Shown here piece after piece: positions 9,761-18,830 of a stretch of 20,914 bases of DNA; within the stretch, counting starts at the first letter, position 1, and each line of letters opens with the position of its first letter. The translations under genes and the position numbers were made by a program. The notes under the pieces were generated by a model that saw nothing but the letters and a program-made list of their open reading frames with translations, did no database searches and was not told the origin of the DNA. Source of the stretch: Reticulitermes lucifugus (taxonomy: Eukaryota; Arthropoda; Insecta; Blattodea; Rhinotermitidae); NCBI GenBank assembly GCA_026260175.1, contig JAKCWW010010865.1:1-20914 (forward strand), given 5' to 3'.

Positions 9761-10062
9761 CGCTACTAAAAGTGAAATTTGCTTTTTAGAATTAAAAATG
9801 TAACACTAGATACGCGCTTTGTAATTTTATCTTCTGATCGACCCTCGTAGTACTTTCACAGTTCAACACCATTATGTACATGAAATAACGTCCGAATGAC
9901 TGCTGTTAAGAAACCTGCAAAGTGTTTCTAGTCCTCTCGGATAAAACACCGTTTAGTCTGGTAGCCATATACCATTATTTTCGATGATCCTACTACTTCT
10001 ATCATTAGGCTAGATAAATGAATGAATTTATCTTCCCTGATAAAGGAGGCAACAAGATCCTC
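9761..10062. other. Spacer, nothing recognised
   Basis: About 300 bases between the mariner relic and the next FWDMTPC fragment. The first bases may include remaining mariner 3' sequence, but no inverted terminus is identifiable. Confidence 0.5.
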
Positions 10063-10142
10063 ATTTATACCAGACTACACGGCGTCACATTCGAAAAGGC
10101 AAGAGTCTTCATTGCCACTGCCACAAAAGCCTCAAATATCAC
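10063..10142 (-). mobile_element. Fragment of the dispersed 'FWDMTPC' repeat
   Basis: The minus strand reads FEAFVAVAMKTLAFSNVTPC SLV in one open frame (positions about 10142-10068). The phrase matches the outer-arm peptides of the copies at 4125-4175 (TALFMKIRFSWDMTPR) and 19587-19628. Flanking sequence carries no inner block, so only the arm is present. The 64-codon minus frame here is this relic plus a chance extension, and the plus-strand 73-codon frame is its shadow. Confidence 0.65.
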
Positions 10143-10653
10143 AGTGTATTTTTTTCTTGTACGTGCACAATTATAAACACACTTTTGAGCCCACTCATAG
10201 CCTGACGTTTTTTCCAATACAGAGTACTGAAGAAATACAGTGAGTAACTTATAGCACATTCATTAGGCTAAGCACTTCAAGAAACTAACTCTGAATTATG
10301 CTGCCTTATATTAAGAATGTAAAGGCAAATGTTGTGACATCACACACTTTTGTCTCATTATCACAAAATGAAGAGTGGTTGGAATATCATATCCCTTTTT
10401 GCATTATGAAGCCGTAGCAGGTCGGGGCTACAAAGACCTGAGATGGAGAAACAGCTAAATATAACTGAAGAGACGGAAGTAATGTAATAGGCCTTTCCCT
10501 AATTAGGCCTACGTGTTACATTGCCCATAGAAGTGCTCCGTGGGTGGCTTAACAGAATTAATACCCACATACATTTCTTGGGGCGATGACAAGGTGTTAT
10601 ATACAAGTAGATTAAAGAGCAAACACCTCTGTCAGCCAAGTCTTCCTATCCCA
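10143..10653. other. Unassigned spacer
   Basis: No domain, repeat or structured element identified. The 69-codon plus frame starting at 10540 simply runs into the SINE at 10654. Confidence 0.55.
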
Positions 10654-10728
10654 GTGGCCGTGCGGTCTAAGGCGTGGGTCTGCGGCCGCTCGCTTGCTAG
10701 GACTTCGGGTTCGAATCCCACCGGGGGC
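10654..10728 (+). promoter_or_regulatory. Internal RNA polymerase III promoter (tRNA-like head)
   Basis: The A-box region is GTGGCCGTGCGGTCTAAGGC (10654-10673) and the B-box is GGTTCGAATCC (10708-10718). This spacing and the long variable region between them resemble tRNA-Leu. The acceptor end is not complementary enough, and the CCGGGGGCATGG that follows runs straight into SINE body, so it is a promoter in a SINE, not a functional tRNA gene. Confidence 0.8.
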
Positions 10729-10915
10729 ATGGATGTATGTCTCTTGTGATTGTTGTATGTTGTCAGGTAGAGGTCCCTGTGACGAGCTGGTCCCTCGTCC
10801 AGAGGAGTCCTACCAAGTGTGGTGTGTCTAAAAAAAGTGTCATCGTGAAACCTCGAAAAATGAGGCGGCCTAGGCTCCCAAGCGGCTGTCGAGCCATTGG
10901 AAAAATAAAAAATCT
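10654..10915 (+). mobile_element. SINE with Leu-tRNA-like head (family S2)
   Basis: The head (10654-10728) is tRNA-like; the body follows with GAGGTCCCTGTGACGAGCTG, GTCCCTCGTCCAGAGGAG, GTGAAACCTCG, GAGGCGGCCTAGGCTCCC and GCGGCTGTCGAGCCATTGG, ending in an A-rich tail (AAAAATAAAAAATC). The distal 65 bases match, in reverse complement, the sequence at 20839-20914, so the family has at least two copies here. Both frames drawn through it (63 and 105 codons) are repeat by-products. SINEs of this type depend on LINE reverse transcriptase supplied in trans; the partner LINE is unknown. Confidence 0.85.
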
Positions 10916-11164
10916 CAGTTGCTTGTAGTGAAGACTTGTCCTTCAACAACTTTCAGTATACGATTCAACGTTTCTGAGGCTTTCTCTGTCTCGATCTTTA
11001 GAGACTGAAAATACAGTGTCTGAAAAGGTGGATATTGACTCCAATTTCACACTGCTGATCACCCGAGATATCTCCATTACATCCAGTAGTGGTAAAATCA
11101 TCAATCCATGCTCACTTTTCTGAAATGGTCAAATAGCTGCAAAAAACAGGATAGGAGGTCGAGG

Positions 11165-11330
11165 ACTAGATTTGTCTGGACCGGAACAGGCATAAGTGGC
11201 GAAGGTTGTGCACGCGGTAATGAGTCTTCGGGTTTCATGAAATGCGGGGAATTTCTTGACTAACTGAGGAGCTGTCAGACTCTCAAGAGGAACTCTGCTT
11301 CATGGAGTTAGTTAGTTGGCTAACTTGCTT
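11165..11330 (+). mobile_element. Relic of a non-LTR retrotransposon 3' end (family L-B)
   Basis: One frame reads DRNRHKWRRLCTR (about 11179-11217), resembling the DRDxWR C-terminal end of an insect retrotransposon ORF2. The next bases are shared with two other relics: TTCGGGTTTCATGAAATGCG, GGGGAATTTCTTGACTAACT, GTCAGACTCTCAAGAGGAAC and GGAGTTAGTTAGTTGG. Copy 9382-9466 keeps the second half, and copy 13606-13762 keeps the first. This is the most complete of the three. Clade and full-length structure are unknown. Confidence 0.65.
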
Positions 11331-12148
11331 CGCTCCTTTTACTGCATTCACTATTCATATTTGATAGACGGATTACATCCGGCTTCGTTCAGTCATTATA
11401 ATTCATAGCTTCAAGAAAACTTCCAGCCCTGCTTGAAATTCTTTTGTACTGTTCTTATATGAAAGCCGAAAATAACAATTTTCCTCATGTGTTGTATTCA
11501 CAGGAAAGCGGAGAGATAGTCAAATTAGCTGATTTCACTGCAGTTAAAGGGAATAATATTTGTGGTAAATGAAGCATGTTGATATTTTGAGTTTCTGCTT
11601 TGTTATAGATATATAACAAGTTCCGTAGAAAGGATTTGCACAATAATACAAAATATTATGCACTAAGTCATTGTGTTGTGTTGCATTATTGTGAAGATGT
11701 AAGCATGCGGACGTCAGCAGTAGTTACAGGACTGATCAGCTCTACTCTCCAGCTATTGTAGCTCCGGGAAGAGGACCCTTAGTAAAAATCTGATAGCAGG
11801 CTTAGAGGATCGATGGCACAAGTAGACCAAATAGTAAGAAGAAAACTCTGTGCCTGTGTCAGAAGTCAAATATCGGTCGTGCAATCCGAAGTCAGTTACT
11901 TCACTGGTTGCATTATTACAGTCATTAAAATGTATTTAAAGTTAATGTGAATTTTTTCAAAACAAAATTTCAGCATTTGACGTTTGTTGTCCCCATTAAT
12001 TACTGTTTCCAATTCTGCGCTCTATCCCTGGTGGTAAGTGTAATTTCCAATCCGTCTTTAATGTGTAAGGAAGGGGAAAATTTGGTATATCATAACACAC
12101 TATTTGCAGTCCTCGCTGTAACTCCTACCGCGTACTGTCTCCTCTAGA
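11331..12148. other. Unassigned spacer
   Basis: An open frame of 66 codons at 11947-12147 is Val/Leu/Phe-rich and matches no known protein; it ends just where LINE copy A begins. No repeat array or inverted repeat was found. Confidence 0.5.
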
Positions 12149-12711
12149 AACGTGAAATTAAATCCAGATTTGCCATGGCAAAAGCGGCATTCAACAAGAA
12201 GAAGACTCTTTTCACCAACAAACTGGACTTAAATTTAAGGAAGAAACTAGTAAAGTGCTACATTTGGAACATATCTTTTTATGGTGCTGAAACGTGGACA
12301 CTTCGGAAAGTTGATCAGAAGTACCTGGAAAATTTTGAAATGTGGTATTGGAAAAGAATGGAGAAGATCAGTTTGGACCGATCGTGTGAGAAATGAAGAG
12401 TATTACACAGAGTGAAGGAGGAGAGGAATATCCTACATACAATAAAAAGAAGAAAGGCTAACTGAATTGGTCACATCTTGCGTAGAAACTGCCTTCCAAA
12501 ACACGTGATTGAAGGTACGTTAGAAGGAAGGATACAAGTGACGGGAACCCGAGGAAGAAGGCGTAAGCAGTTACTGGTTGACCTTAAGGGAAAGAGAAGA
12601 TACTGGAAATTGAAAGAGGAAGTACTAGATCGCACCTTGTGGAGAACTCGCTTTGGAAGAGGCTAAGGACCTGTCGTAAGGCAGACTACAGAATGAATAA
12701 ATGAATGAATA
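12149..12711 (+). mobile_element. LINE 3' end, 5'-truncated (family L-A, copy A)
   Basis: This is the C-terminal end of a retrotransposon endonuclease/reverse-transcriptase ORF. The first frame (ATG 12175 to 12396) reads FYGAETWTLRKVDQKYLENF and FEMWYWKRMEKI; after a stop the same protein continues as VKEERNILHTIKRRKAN, IGHILRRNCLPKHVIEG, RGRRRKQLL and ALWRTRFGRG-like residues to about 12665. It ends in GAATGAATAAATGAATGAAT. Copy B at 16911-17478 aligns with it from base 12149 on, so 12149 is the truncation point. Retrotransposons of the RTE/L2-like kind often carry such C-terminal regions; the clade is not resolvable here. In-frame stops show it is dead. Confidence 0.85.
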
Positions 12712-13605
12712 ATACACTGTATACTGTTTGAACCAGGCATATAGTTTATAAACAAGACATTTAGGCACTTGGATCTATCCCTGCACACTTGTTATTATTT
12801 TTATTTTAAGATAAGTGACGACGGTATAATTAGAGCTTAGGATCTGCTGGTAAATGTACTGGTTAGCTAACTGCAGATAAAATCTCTCACTGTAATTGAA
12901 AATGTCATTGATGTTAATAAAACTTTAGGCAACAGACTCTCCAAAAGAGATAACTGATAAATATAGGAATGTTATGATAAATTACGATTATTGAAAATGC
13001 GAACTGATGAGATATGGTAGACTACGGACTCTTCAGGTCATTTTAAATGTGCACAGTATCTGACTTGAAGAAAACTATTCCAGTACAAATAGGCAAAAAA
13101 TATCCCCGGTATCCTCCATCAGATATCTTGGCCCTGTTCTCGTAACCACTGGTCCCGGTCTCCTCCTGTAACAGCTAGCGTCGATCTCCTCCCTAAGTTC
13201 CTTCACCCTGTTCCTGTAAGAACAGATTAGGGCTCTTCTACCAGGTAATATCACACTTTCTTTCTATAGACCAGGTGTCCTCTACTACCTACTTTCATCA
13301 TAGGCTGTATGCTTTATAATCAGGCCGATAACTACAGACACTGTTAAAATCGTAAAAACGTTTGCGGTAAAAGTTATTTCATGCCTCAAGGACAGACGGA
13401 AAACAGGTTTTAAAATAAATGTTTGTATTATCCAATATCGCAGGTGCCTTACAATAAGCCTTACCTCATTCACGCCGTGTTGGCAGCTAAATCAGTCACA
13501 AAGCAGGCGCATTCCTGCAAAAGAATGGGTATAATAATTAAGTACGATGAACAACTGTACTGTCTACAAATTTGTAATCCTGGATTAAACAAGTTAAAAA
13601 ATACT
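12712..13605. other. Unassigned spacer with CT-rich segment
   Basis: Around 13105-13235 the words CCCTGTTCTCGTAA, GTCTCCTCCTGTAACAG, GATCTCCTCC and CCCTGTTCCTGTAAGAAC suggest an old, irregular CT-rich duplication. No gene is supported; short frames at 13285-13473 (minus) and 13423 onwards (plus) have no recognisable domain until the LINE relic starts. Confidence 0.5.
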
Positions 13606-13762
13606 ATATGGATGAAATGGATCTCTGTGTCATATGATGGAAAGACGTGGAATGGATTCACGTGGCTGAAGATAGGGACAAGGAAAGGGTGCTTTTAAAC
13701 AGGGCAATATAATCTTAAGTTCAATAAAGTTAGAAGAATTTGTTACTGGGGAATTTCTTATC
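13606..13762 (+). mobile_element. Relic of a non-LTR retrotransposon 3' end, cut at a TA (family L-B)
   Basis: One frame read from ATG 13617 gives MDLCVI, stop, WKDVEWIHVAEDRDKE, resembling a WI.LA.DRD..R C-terminus of an insect retrotransposon protein. The downstream bases CTGGGGAATTTCTTATC correspond to GCGGGGAATTTCTTGAC in the copy at 11165. Copy 11165 continues with TAACTGAGG, whereas this one continues with TACAGGGTGA, so it is interrupted at a TA dinucleotide by another element. Stops and frameshifts abolish coding. The 91-codon open frame over it is partly the relic in a wrong frame. Confidence 0.65.
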
Positions 13763-13790
13763 TACAGGGTGATTTTCACGTTCCCAAGAA
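13763..13790 (+). mobile_element. One end of a Tc1/mariner-like element (solo terminus)
   Basis: TACAGGGTGATTTTCACG starts with the TA plus CAGGGTGAtt word that is also the outer end of the element at 18831-19419 (right end, read inward: TACAGGGTGATTCACG). Its TA coincides with a TA of the interrupted retrotransposon relic just upstream, as expected for TA-target insertion. The matching opposite end was not found downstream, so only this end is called; the inward extent is unknown. Confidence 0.55.
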
Positions 13791-15073
13791 GTGCTGTGTC
13801 GCACAAAATTCTTTGTTATAAGTTTACTTTGGACAGTTCATAGAAGAAGTTATATTAGCTTTTAATAAGACTTTTCATTAATACATTACTTTTAGTCAAC
13901 TTAACCCAGGGCGGCACAACTACATGTACAAACGACAGACGGACAGACAAACAGATATGCACGCACGACTGTGAGAGCCTAACGTAATGTGTCAACTACA
14001 CGAAAGGACAAACCTAACCTCTCTGCTGACACTAAAGAGCGAGTGTCGTTTATTCACTACTGAATGCTGTCTCACTACACTTAAATTCGCTGGTAAGTAG
14101 AGTAAACTCTGTAACACGGAGACAAGCGTTGCTTTAATAACGATATTTGTGGTATATTTAAACACGCTGCGGTGTATATGGCGTAGATGGTAGGTTGTGT
14201 AGTGAATGTTAAATGACAAAGGGTTTGGAAGGAAGCGGAGGCGACTTTATCAGGATACTTCGCAGACATTTACCTGGGAGTTCTAAAGAAACAACGGAAA
14301 GTCCGAGTCAAGAAAACTAATATCCAGGCTACAACTTGAATCGGACAGATGCCAGACATGAGTTCAGGACGTTACAGCTATAACAATTTGGCCGGTGACG
14401 ACTTAAATGTCACACATTTATCTTATAATTTTTCTTATACTAATAATTTATAGAAACCTTAGACATTTATGCAAATTTTATATAAGGCGCAGTAATAGCA
14501 AAATTGCGGAGTGCTTTTGTAGTGGGGATTATATTTTACTTTGTGAGGTTATGAGTGAATTTTTATACAGGATCTTAGTGTAATAGAATTTTGTTCTTTA
14601 AAGAGTTAAACTTGGTGGCAGTGTCTAGGTCAGACCGAGGTATATTAGTGAAGGTCACCGGACTTGGGGCTGACCCTGTGAGTGTAATTAACCTTTTACG
14701 GTTACCTTCAAAGAAGTAAGTGGGCAAATATATTTGCCCTTTAAGTAAACTCAAGTGCCCCTGCGGGAATCCGTGCTATATTTTGTGCCCACTCAGTTGG
14801 TGCTTAGAAGATAACTGTGCGAAAAGGATCAGTGCCGCAATTAAAAGGTCAAAATTAAAATGTTTATAAATTAACAAATAAAAATATTAGTAGATTCCTG
14901 GGTATGTAGAACATTTTGTCATATTCTGAAATGAGAGAAATTTAGATTACATACACAAATGTAAAATCGAATGTACTACTCAGACCTTATTAACATCGTG
15001 TTTTTTGATATGTTAAGAAGGAGAATTAAACATATAAAAATGTCAAATCCAAAGAAATTAATTAAAGTATTAC
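13791..15073. other. Unassigned spacer
   Basis: Two overlapping minus-strand frames at 13992-14219 and 14081-14269 share the same DNA in different frames; neither resembles a known protein and both may be repeat-derived. Contains the 18-bp palindrome at 14722-14739. The first part presumably includes interior of the element whose end is at 13763. Confidence 0.5.
14722..14739. repeat. Perfect 18-bp palindrome
   Basis: GGGCAAATA is followed directly by its reverse complement TATTTGCCC. No tandem copies, no adjacent gene. It could be a chance dyad or a protein-binding site; nothing in the context decides it. Confidence 0.85.
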
Positions 15074-15329
15074 ATCATTCCTACTGGCGTAGGTAACCAT
15101 TCTGGACCCCCGCGACTCAATAATCGCCCCCTCCCCTAAAACTTTTAGCGACGTTACTCCCAGAACCCATAACAAAGGTCCAGAATATTGCCGTCTGTCA
15201 GAAGAAAGAAACCCAGGCCGAAGAGAGCCAACAAATTTTAGTATTCTCTACTCTGTGGCCCCTCCAGGCCCGCGGGGCACACCGCGGTGTGGGGTCTGCG
15301 GAATCCTTGTCTACGCCACTGATTATTCC
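15074..15329. mobile_element. hAT-type MITE with 8-bp target-site duplication
   Basis: The element spans 15082-15321 (240 bp). The left terminus TACTGGCGTAGG (15082-15093) and the right terminus CTACGCCACTG (15311-15321) are inverted. The pairing extends about 29-31 bp: 15082-15110 against 15291-15321, including TTCTGGACCCC versus GGGGTCTGCGGAA. The consensus end CAGTGGCGTAG is typical of hAT-family transposons. It is flanked by ATCATTCC (15074-15081) and ATTATTCC (15322-15329), matching at 7 of 8 bases, the hAT target duplication length. The interior is GC-rich near 15265-15300, with palindrome CACCGCGGTG at 15280-15289, and holds no transposase, so it is non-autonomous. Confidence 0.85.
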
Positions 15330-16062
15330 AATTTATTTCTGTTGATAGGAACCTCCAAGTACTGTAGCGCAATTTCTTAACACAGGCCACAGTCGCTGCA
15401 TATCATTGCTCATTACTTGTCTAATTATTTGACCTCCTACATTAGAGGTGTTTTCATAGAAACTGAAATAAAGGTGAGCAAACGACAATTCATACACATC
15501 TTTTGCACCAAGGTTTAGGTAACAAATTCGAAAGCTTCGACGGAATATTTTGAACACACTGGAGCCTGTCCATTCACTTCGCCGAAGACTACACAATAAT
15601 GAAATTCTAGGCAGACACACTGCGTGCGGCGTGCTGTAAGGATGAATGGAACAGAAATGAAGTTAGGAGAAAGGAAGACAGCATGTTGATGGCTTCTTGC
15701 AACAGCATTGTAAGACGTAACTGTGCCCTTGTGAACCAACAAAGGTTTGGGATTTTTATACAAGTAAGATACTGGACAATAGAGAATATTTGGAGGTCAA
15801 CATCCATTGATCTGAAGTATATTTGATACGCACTGAACAATGTCAAACACAATGTTAGTATACCGAAATTTTTCTCTTTTTGTTAGACATACGTGTACCT
15901 AACGCAATTGAAAAGGCCCTTGAAAGATTATTTTAAGGCACGTTTTTCAATGTTGCAAGATCTAATGCTTCAAACTCCTGTCTTCTGTCGTCGTCCACAT
16001 TAGCTTACAGACACATTCTGCATGTCACACCTTGTCATTTGACGAAATTGTTTTTAATAGTA
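15330..16062. other. Unassigned spacer with overlapping minus-strand frames
   Basis: Three minus-strand frames (95, 82 and 81 codons) overlap between 15333 and 15852. The 95-codon one ends beside the hAT MITE and includes LNLGAKDVYELSFAHLYF and SNVGGQIIRQVMSNDMQRLW. I recognise no family. It is the best candidate for an unrecognised exon or decayed element ORF in the window, but overlapping alternatives on one strand argue for chance or decay. Confidence 0.4.
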
Positions 16063-17478
16063 TAGTATTTGCGTGATAACATCTATGAAACCGGAGAGTG
16101 GCCCAAGGATTTCACTGAAGTCACCATGATTGCCTTAAAGAAGAAGCAAAAAGATACAAAATGCAGCGACTATCGCACAATCAGCCTAATCGCACATACA
16201 GCAAAGATAGTTGCAAGGATACTTAAAACAAGGATTAAAAGGAAAATTGAGGATGTACTTGGAGAAGATCAGTTTGGATTTAGAAGAGGAAAAGGAACTA
16301 GGGATGCAATTAGGATCCTCAGAATAATATATCAGAATTAACCTTGGACATACATGAGGAATTGCGTGCTTGCTTCATAGACTGGCAGAAGGCATCTGAC
16401 CGTGTCAAATGGACCAAATTAATGCAGAACCTAAAGGGAACTGGTTATCAATTGGCGCGAAAGAAGACTGATCAGAAACCTTTCCATGGAACAGAGTGTT
16501 AAACTAAAACTGGACAAAGTTGTGAGAGGAAGTGTGAAGTTTGGAAGAGGAGTTAGACAAGGATGTTGTTCGTCGCCGAATCTGTTCAACTTGTACAGCG
16601 AGTACCTTACCAAGGTGATACTCGAAAGATTTGGAGACTTCGAAAAAAAATAAAAAAAGAGGACAAATAATTCACACTCTGGAATAGGCAGATGACCTTG
16701 TGCTACTGGCTAAGGAAGAAACGGTGCTACAGGGCATGATTGATAGTCTAACTGAAATCGGCTAATGCTATGGATTGGAAATAAATGTGACAAAATTAAG
16801 GAAATGAGAATCTCAAGACAACCATCCTATAACACAGATTGTGATAGTTCAGAAACAGCTGGAAAATGTGGAATATTTCAAATATTTGGGTAGCATGATA
16901 ACTAATGTACACGTGAATTTAAATCCTGGATTGCCATGGCTATAGCAGCATTCAACAAAATGAAGGCTCTTTTTAACGGCAAATTGAATTTAATTTAAGG
17001 AAGAAAGGAGTAAAATGATAAATTAGGAGCACAGCTTTATATGGTGCTGAAATGTGGACACTTCGGAAAGTAGATCAGAAATACCGGCAAAGACTTGAAA
17101 TGTGCTGTTGGAGAAGGATGGACAAGATCATTTAAACCGATAGTGTGAGAAATTAAGAAGTATTACAATGTGTCAAGGAGGAGTGTAATATCCTACTTAC
17201 AATAAAAATAAGGAAGGCTAACTGGATTGGTCACATCTCGTATAGGAACTCCCTTCTAAAACATGTTACTGAAGGAAAGATAGAAGGAAGGATAGGAGTG
17301 ACGTGAAGACGAGGGAAGGGACGTCAGCAGCTACTGGAGGACCTTAAGGAAAAGAGAGGGTACTGTAACTTTAAAGAGGAAGCACTAGATCGCCCTGTGT
17401 GGAGAACTCGCTTTGGAAGAGGCTACGGACCTATTGGAAGACAGACTGCAGAATGAATGAATGAATAAATGAATGAAC
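16063..17478 (+). mobile_element. LINE, 5'-truncated copy with RT domain (family L-A, copy B)
   Basis: A 1.4-kb copy of the same element as 12149-12711. It starts abruptly within the reverse-transcriptase region and has no endonuclease, as expected after incomplete target-primed reverse transcription. The shared 3' part (from 16911) aligns base by base with copy A, including ACACTTCGGAAAGT, GTGTGAGAAAT and GAGAACTCGCTTTGGAAG. It ends with a GAAT/GAATAAAT microsatellite at about 17449-17478, the same tail type as copy A. Many indels and stops are present. No flanking target duplication could be identified with certainty because the 5' junction is not sharp. Confidence 0.88.
16069..17440 (+). 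pseudogene. Non-LTR retrotransposon reverse transcriptase, broken
   Basis: The enzyme would copy element RNA into DNA at a nicked target. The opening frame (16069-16341) reads NIYETGEWPKDFTEV, ALKKKQKDTKCSDYRTISL and EDQFGFRRGKGTRDAI (DQFGFRRG at 16267-16290), the RT finger motifs. After a frameshift comes motif A as FIDWQKASD (16374-16400; usual Phe of AFD is Ser). Another shift gives WRERRLIRNL, then RQGCCSSPNLFN (16555-16590). The catalytic YADD is a stop followed by ADD (TAG at 16685-16687, then GCAGATGAC). LENVEYFKYLGSMITN (about 16860-16907) follows, then the C-terminal AEMWTLRKVDQKY and LVTH-like segment with more shifts. At least four frameshifts and several stops: no active product. 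Confidence 0.85.
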
Positions 17479-18383
17479 TATTTGCATGACGTCTTAGTGC
17501 TGAAATAATGCATATATGATAATGAAACTAAGTAACTCCAAGGAGCAGAACCCTTCTTGAGAAACTAATACTTTGTCAGGTATTCTAGAAATACCCCATA
17601 ATTCGTGGAAACCAAATGACGCTCGGCTCGTTTCCGGTGTTCTATGGCACCCTACCTTTATCAACATATTCATGTCAATTCGAGCATACTCTCTGAGCGA
17701 GATGAATCCCCAGGCCCTTTGTAACATTTCTATCATAACGTATTTTTCCCAAGCGTGCTACAAGTGTTGCCAGTCTCAAGGTTGTTAATTAACTGCTGTA
17801 ATATTACGACCTGAACAGTAAGCCTGTTATGAAATTTTCTCCATTCTCTTTTCACTTCACGTCACTTAGATCCATTTTGTTACCAGTTTCAATTCAACAT
17901 TGTTTCTGCTCTGATTGACAGGTCAGTATTACCTATACCATTCAGAACACGCCATGAATCTGTCTGCTAAACATACGTATATTAGCCATTATTGACGTAA
18001 TTATCAGCATTTTAACATACCGCAAATTGTACGTGCTTTTCAAGTATAACATTCGTCATTTCCACTTAAAACATAATTTATCATTCATGTCTAAATGACA
18101 TAATTTATTGCAGGGGCCAAATCAGTGTCACAACACACACTGTGTGCCAGTATCATTCATTACACTATATAACATGCTTCTCCACATAGCACAGATATTT
18201 CGACCATAATAGTTGAAAGGCGAAAATATTTAGTAGACCCAGATATTTCCGTGGAAAAACATAGCAGCCACTTGTCCAATGTAGTTTGTGTGTAGAAGCT
18301 GGAATGTTACAAGCGTGCGAACTGTTCTCTCGTGAACGACATACTTCTCCACTGGCCTCGGTGGACGTTCGTTAATCATTTAC
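17479..18383. other. Unassigned spacer
   Basis: Short opposing frames at 17494-17736 (minus, 80 codons) and 17573-17788 (plus, 71 codons) cover the same DNA, so at most one could be real; neither has a known motif. The word CATAATTTAT occurs twice within 18070-18107. No other structure seen. Confidence 0.5.
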
Positions 18384-18427
18384 ATAAATCCATAGACATA
18401 CATAAATCCATAGACATACATAAATAC
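18384..18427. repeat. Short tandem repeat, 18-bp unit, about 2.4 copies
   Basis: ATAAATCCATAGACATAC occurs at 18384-18401 and 18402-18419, then a partial ATAAATAC from 18420. Small, exact and recent-looking. Confidence 0.9.
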
Positions 18428-18552
18428 AAGATCCCTGGACTACGACACAGAACGGGTTTATCGACAGAGCATCTGTATTTTTTGTTACGTCAATAATAAG
18501 AGTGTTATGATTTGAAATTACCACAGAGTAGTCCTTTTAAGCCTGCGACAGC

Positions 18553-18828
18553 AAATTCGGTATAGCGACTCACTACACGCTGGATGGTTCAGGGTTTGAA
18601 TCCCAGTGTGGGCAAGGGGTTTTCTTCTCTGCAACCGTCCAGACCAGACCTGGGTTCCAATCAACTTTCTGCACAATGGGTACCGGCGTCCTTTCCCGGC
18701 CGTAAAGCGACGGGGCTTGAATTTTACTAGCCACCTGCATATAGCGCCGAGGTTAAGAATGAATAGAGCTGTATCTCTTTCCTTCCCCTGTGTCTGAATA
18801 GCATGTGACGGGGAGACCTTTACCTTTA
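18553..18828 (+). mobile_element. tRNA-derived SINE, full length (family S1)
   Basis: Head: GGTATAGCGACTCACTACAC (A-box region, 18559-18578) and CAGGGTTTGAATCCCAG (B-box). Body: CCGTCCAGACCAGACCTGGG, TGGGTACCGGCG, CCCGGCCGTAAAGCGACGGG, GCGCCGAGGTTAAGAATG, AGAGCTGTATCTC. Tail: GGGGAGACCTTTACCTTTA, an ACCTTT repeat. It is the best-preserved S1 copy and a useful reference for the other four. It abuts the TA of the DNA transposon that starts at 18831, so the transposon probably landed in or at the edge of the SINE tail. The 112- and 63-codon frames across it are not genes. Confidence 0.82.
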
Positions 18829-18830
18829 TG

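Noticed and set aside
10654..10728. Functional tRNA-Leu gene
   Set aside because: A- and B-boxes are good, but acceptor-stem pairing is poor and the sequence continues into a SINE body that recurs at 20839-20914.
10632..10949. 105-codon minus-strand gene
   Set aside because: It is the antisense of the S2 SINE; peptide phrases such as PPVGFEPEVLASERP are the reverse translation of the tRNA-like B-box region, a common artefact.
13980..14025. Insect telomere-type (CCTAA)n repeat
   Set aside because: Only two adjacent CCTAA words occur (14011-14020), with no array.
13992..14269. Minus-strand genes (75 and 62 codons)
   Set aside because: They overlap in different frames over the same DNA, with no known motif; a repeat origin is possible but I could not link them to another copy in the window.
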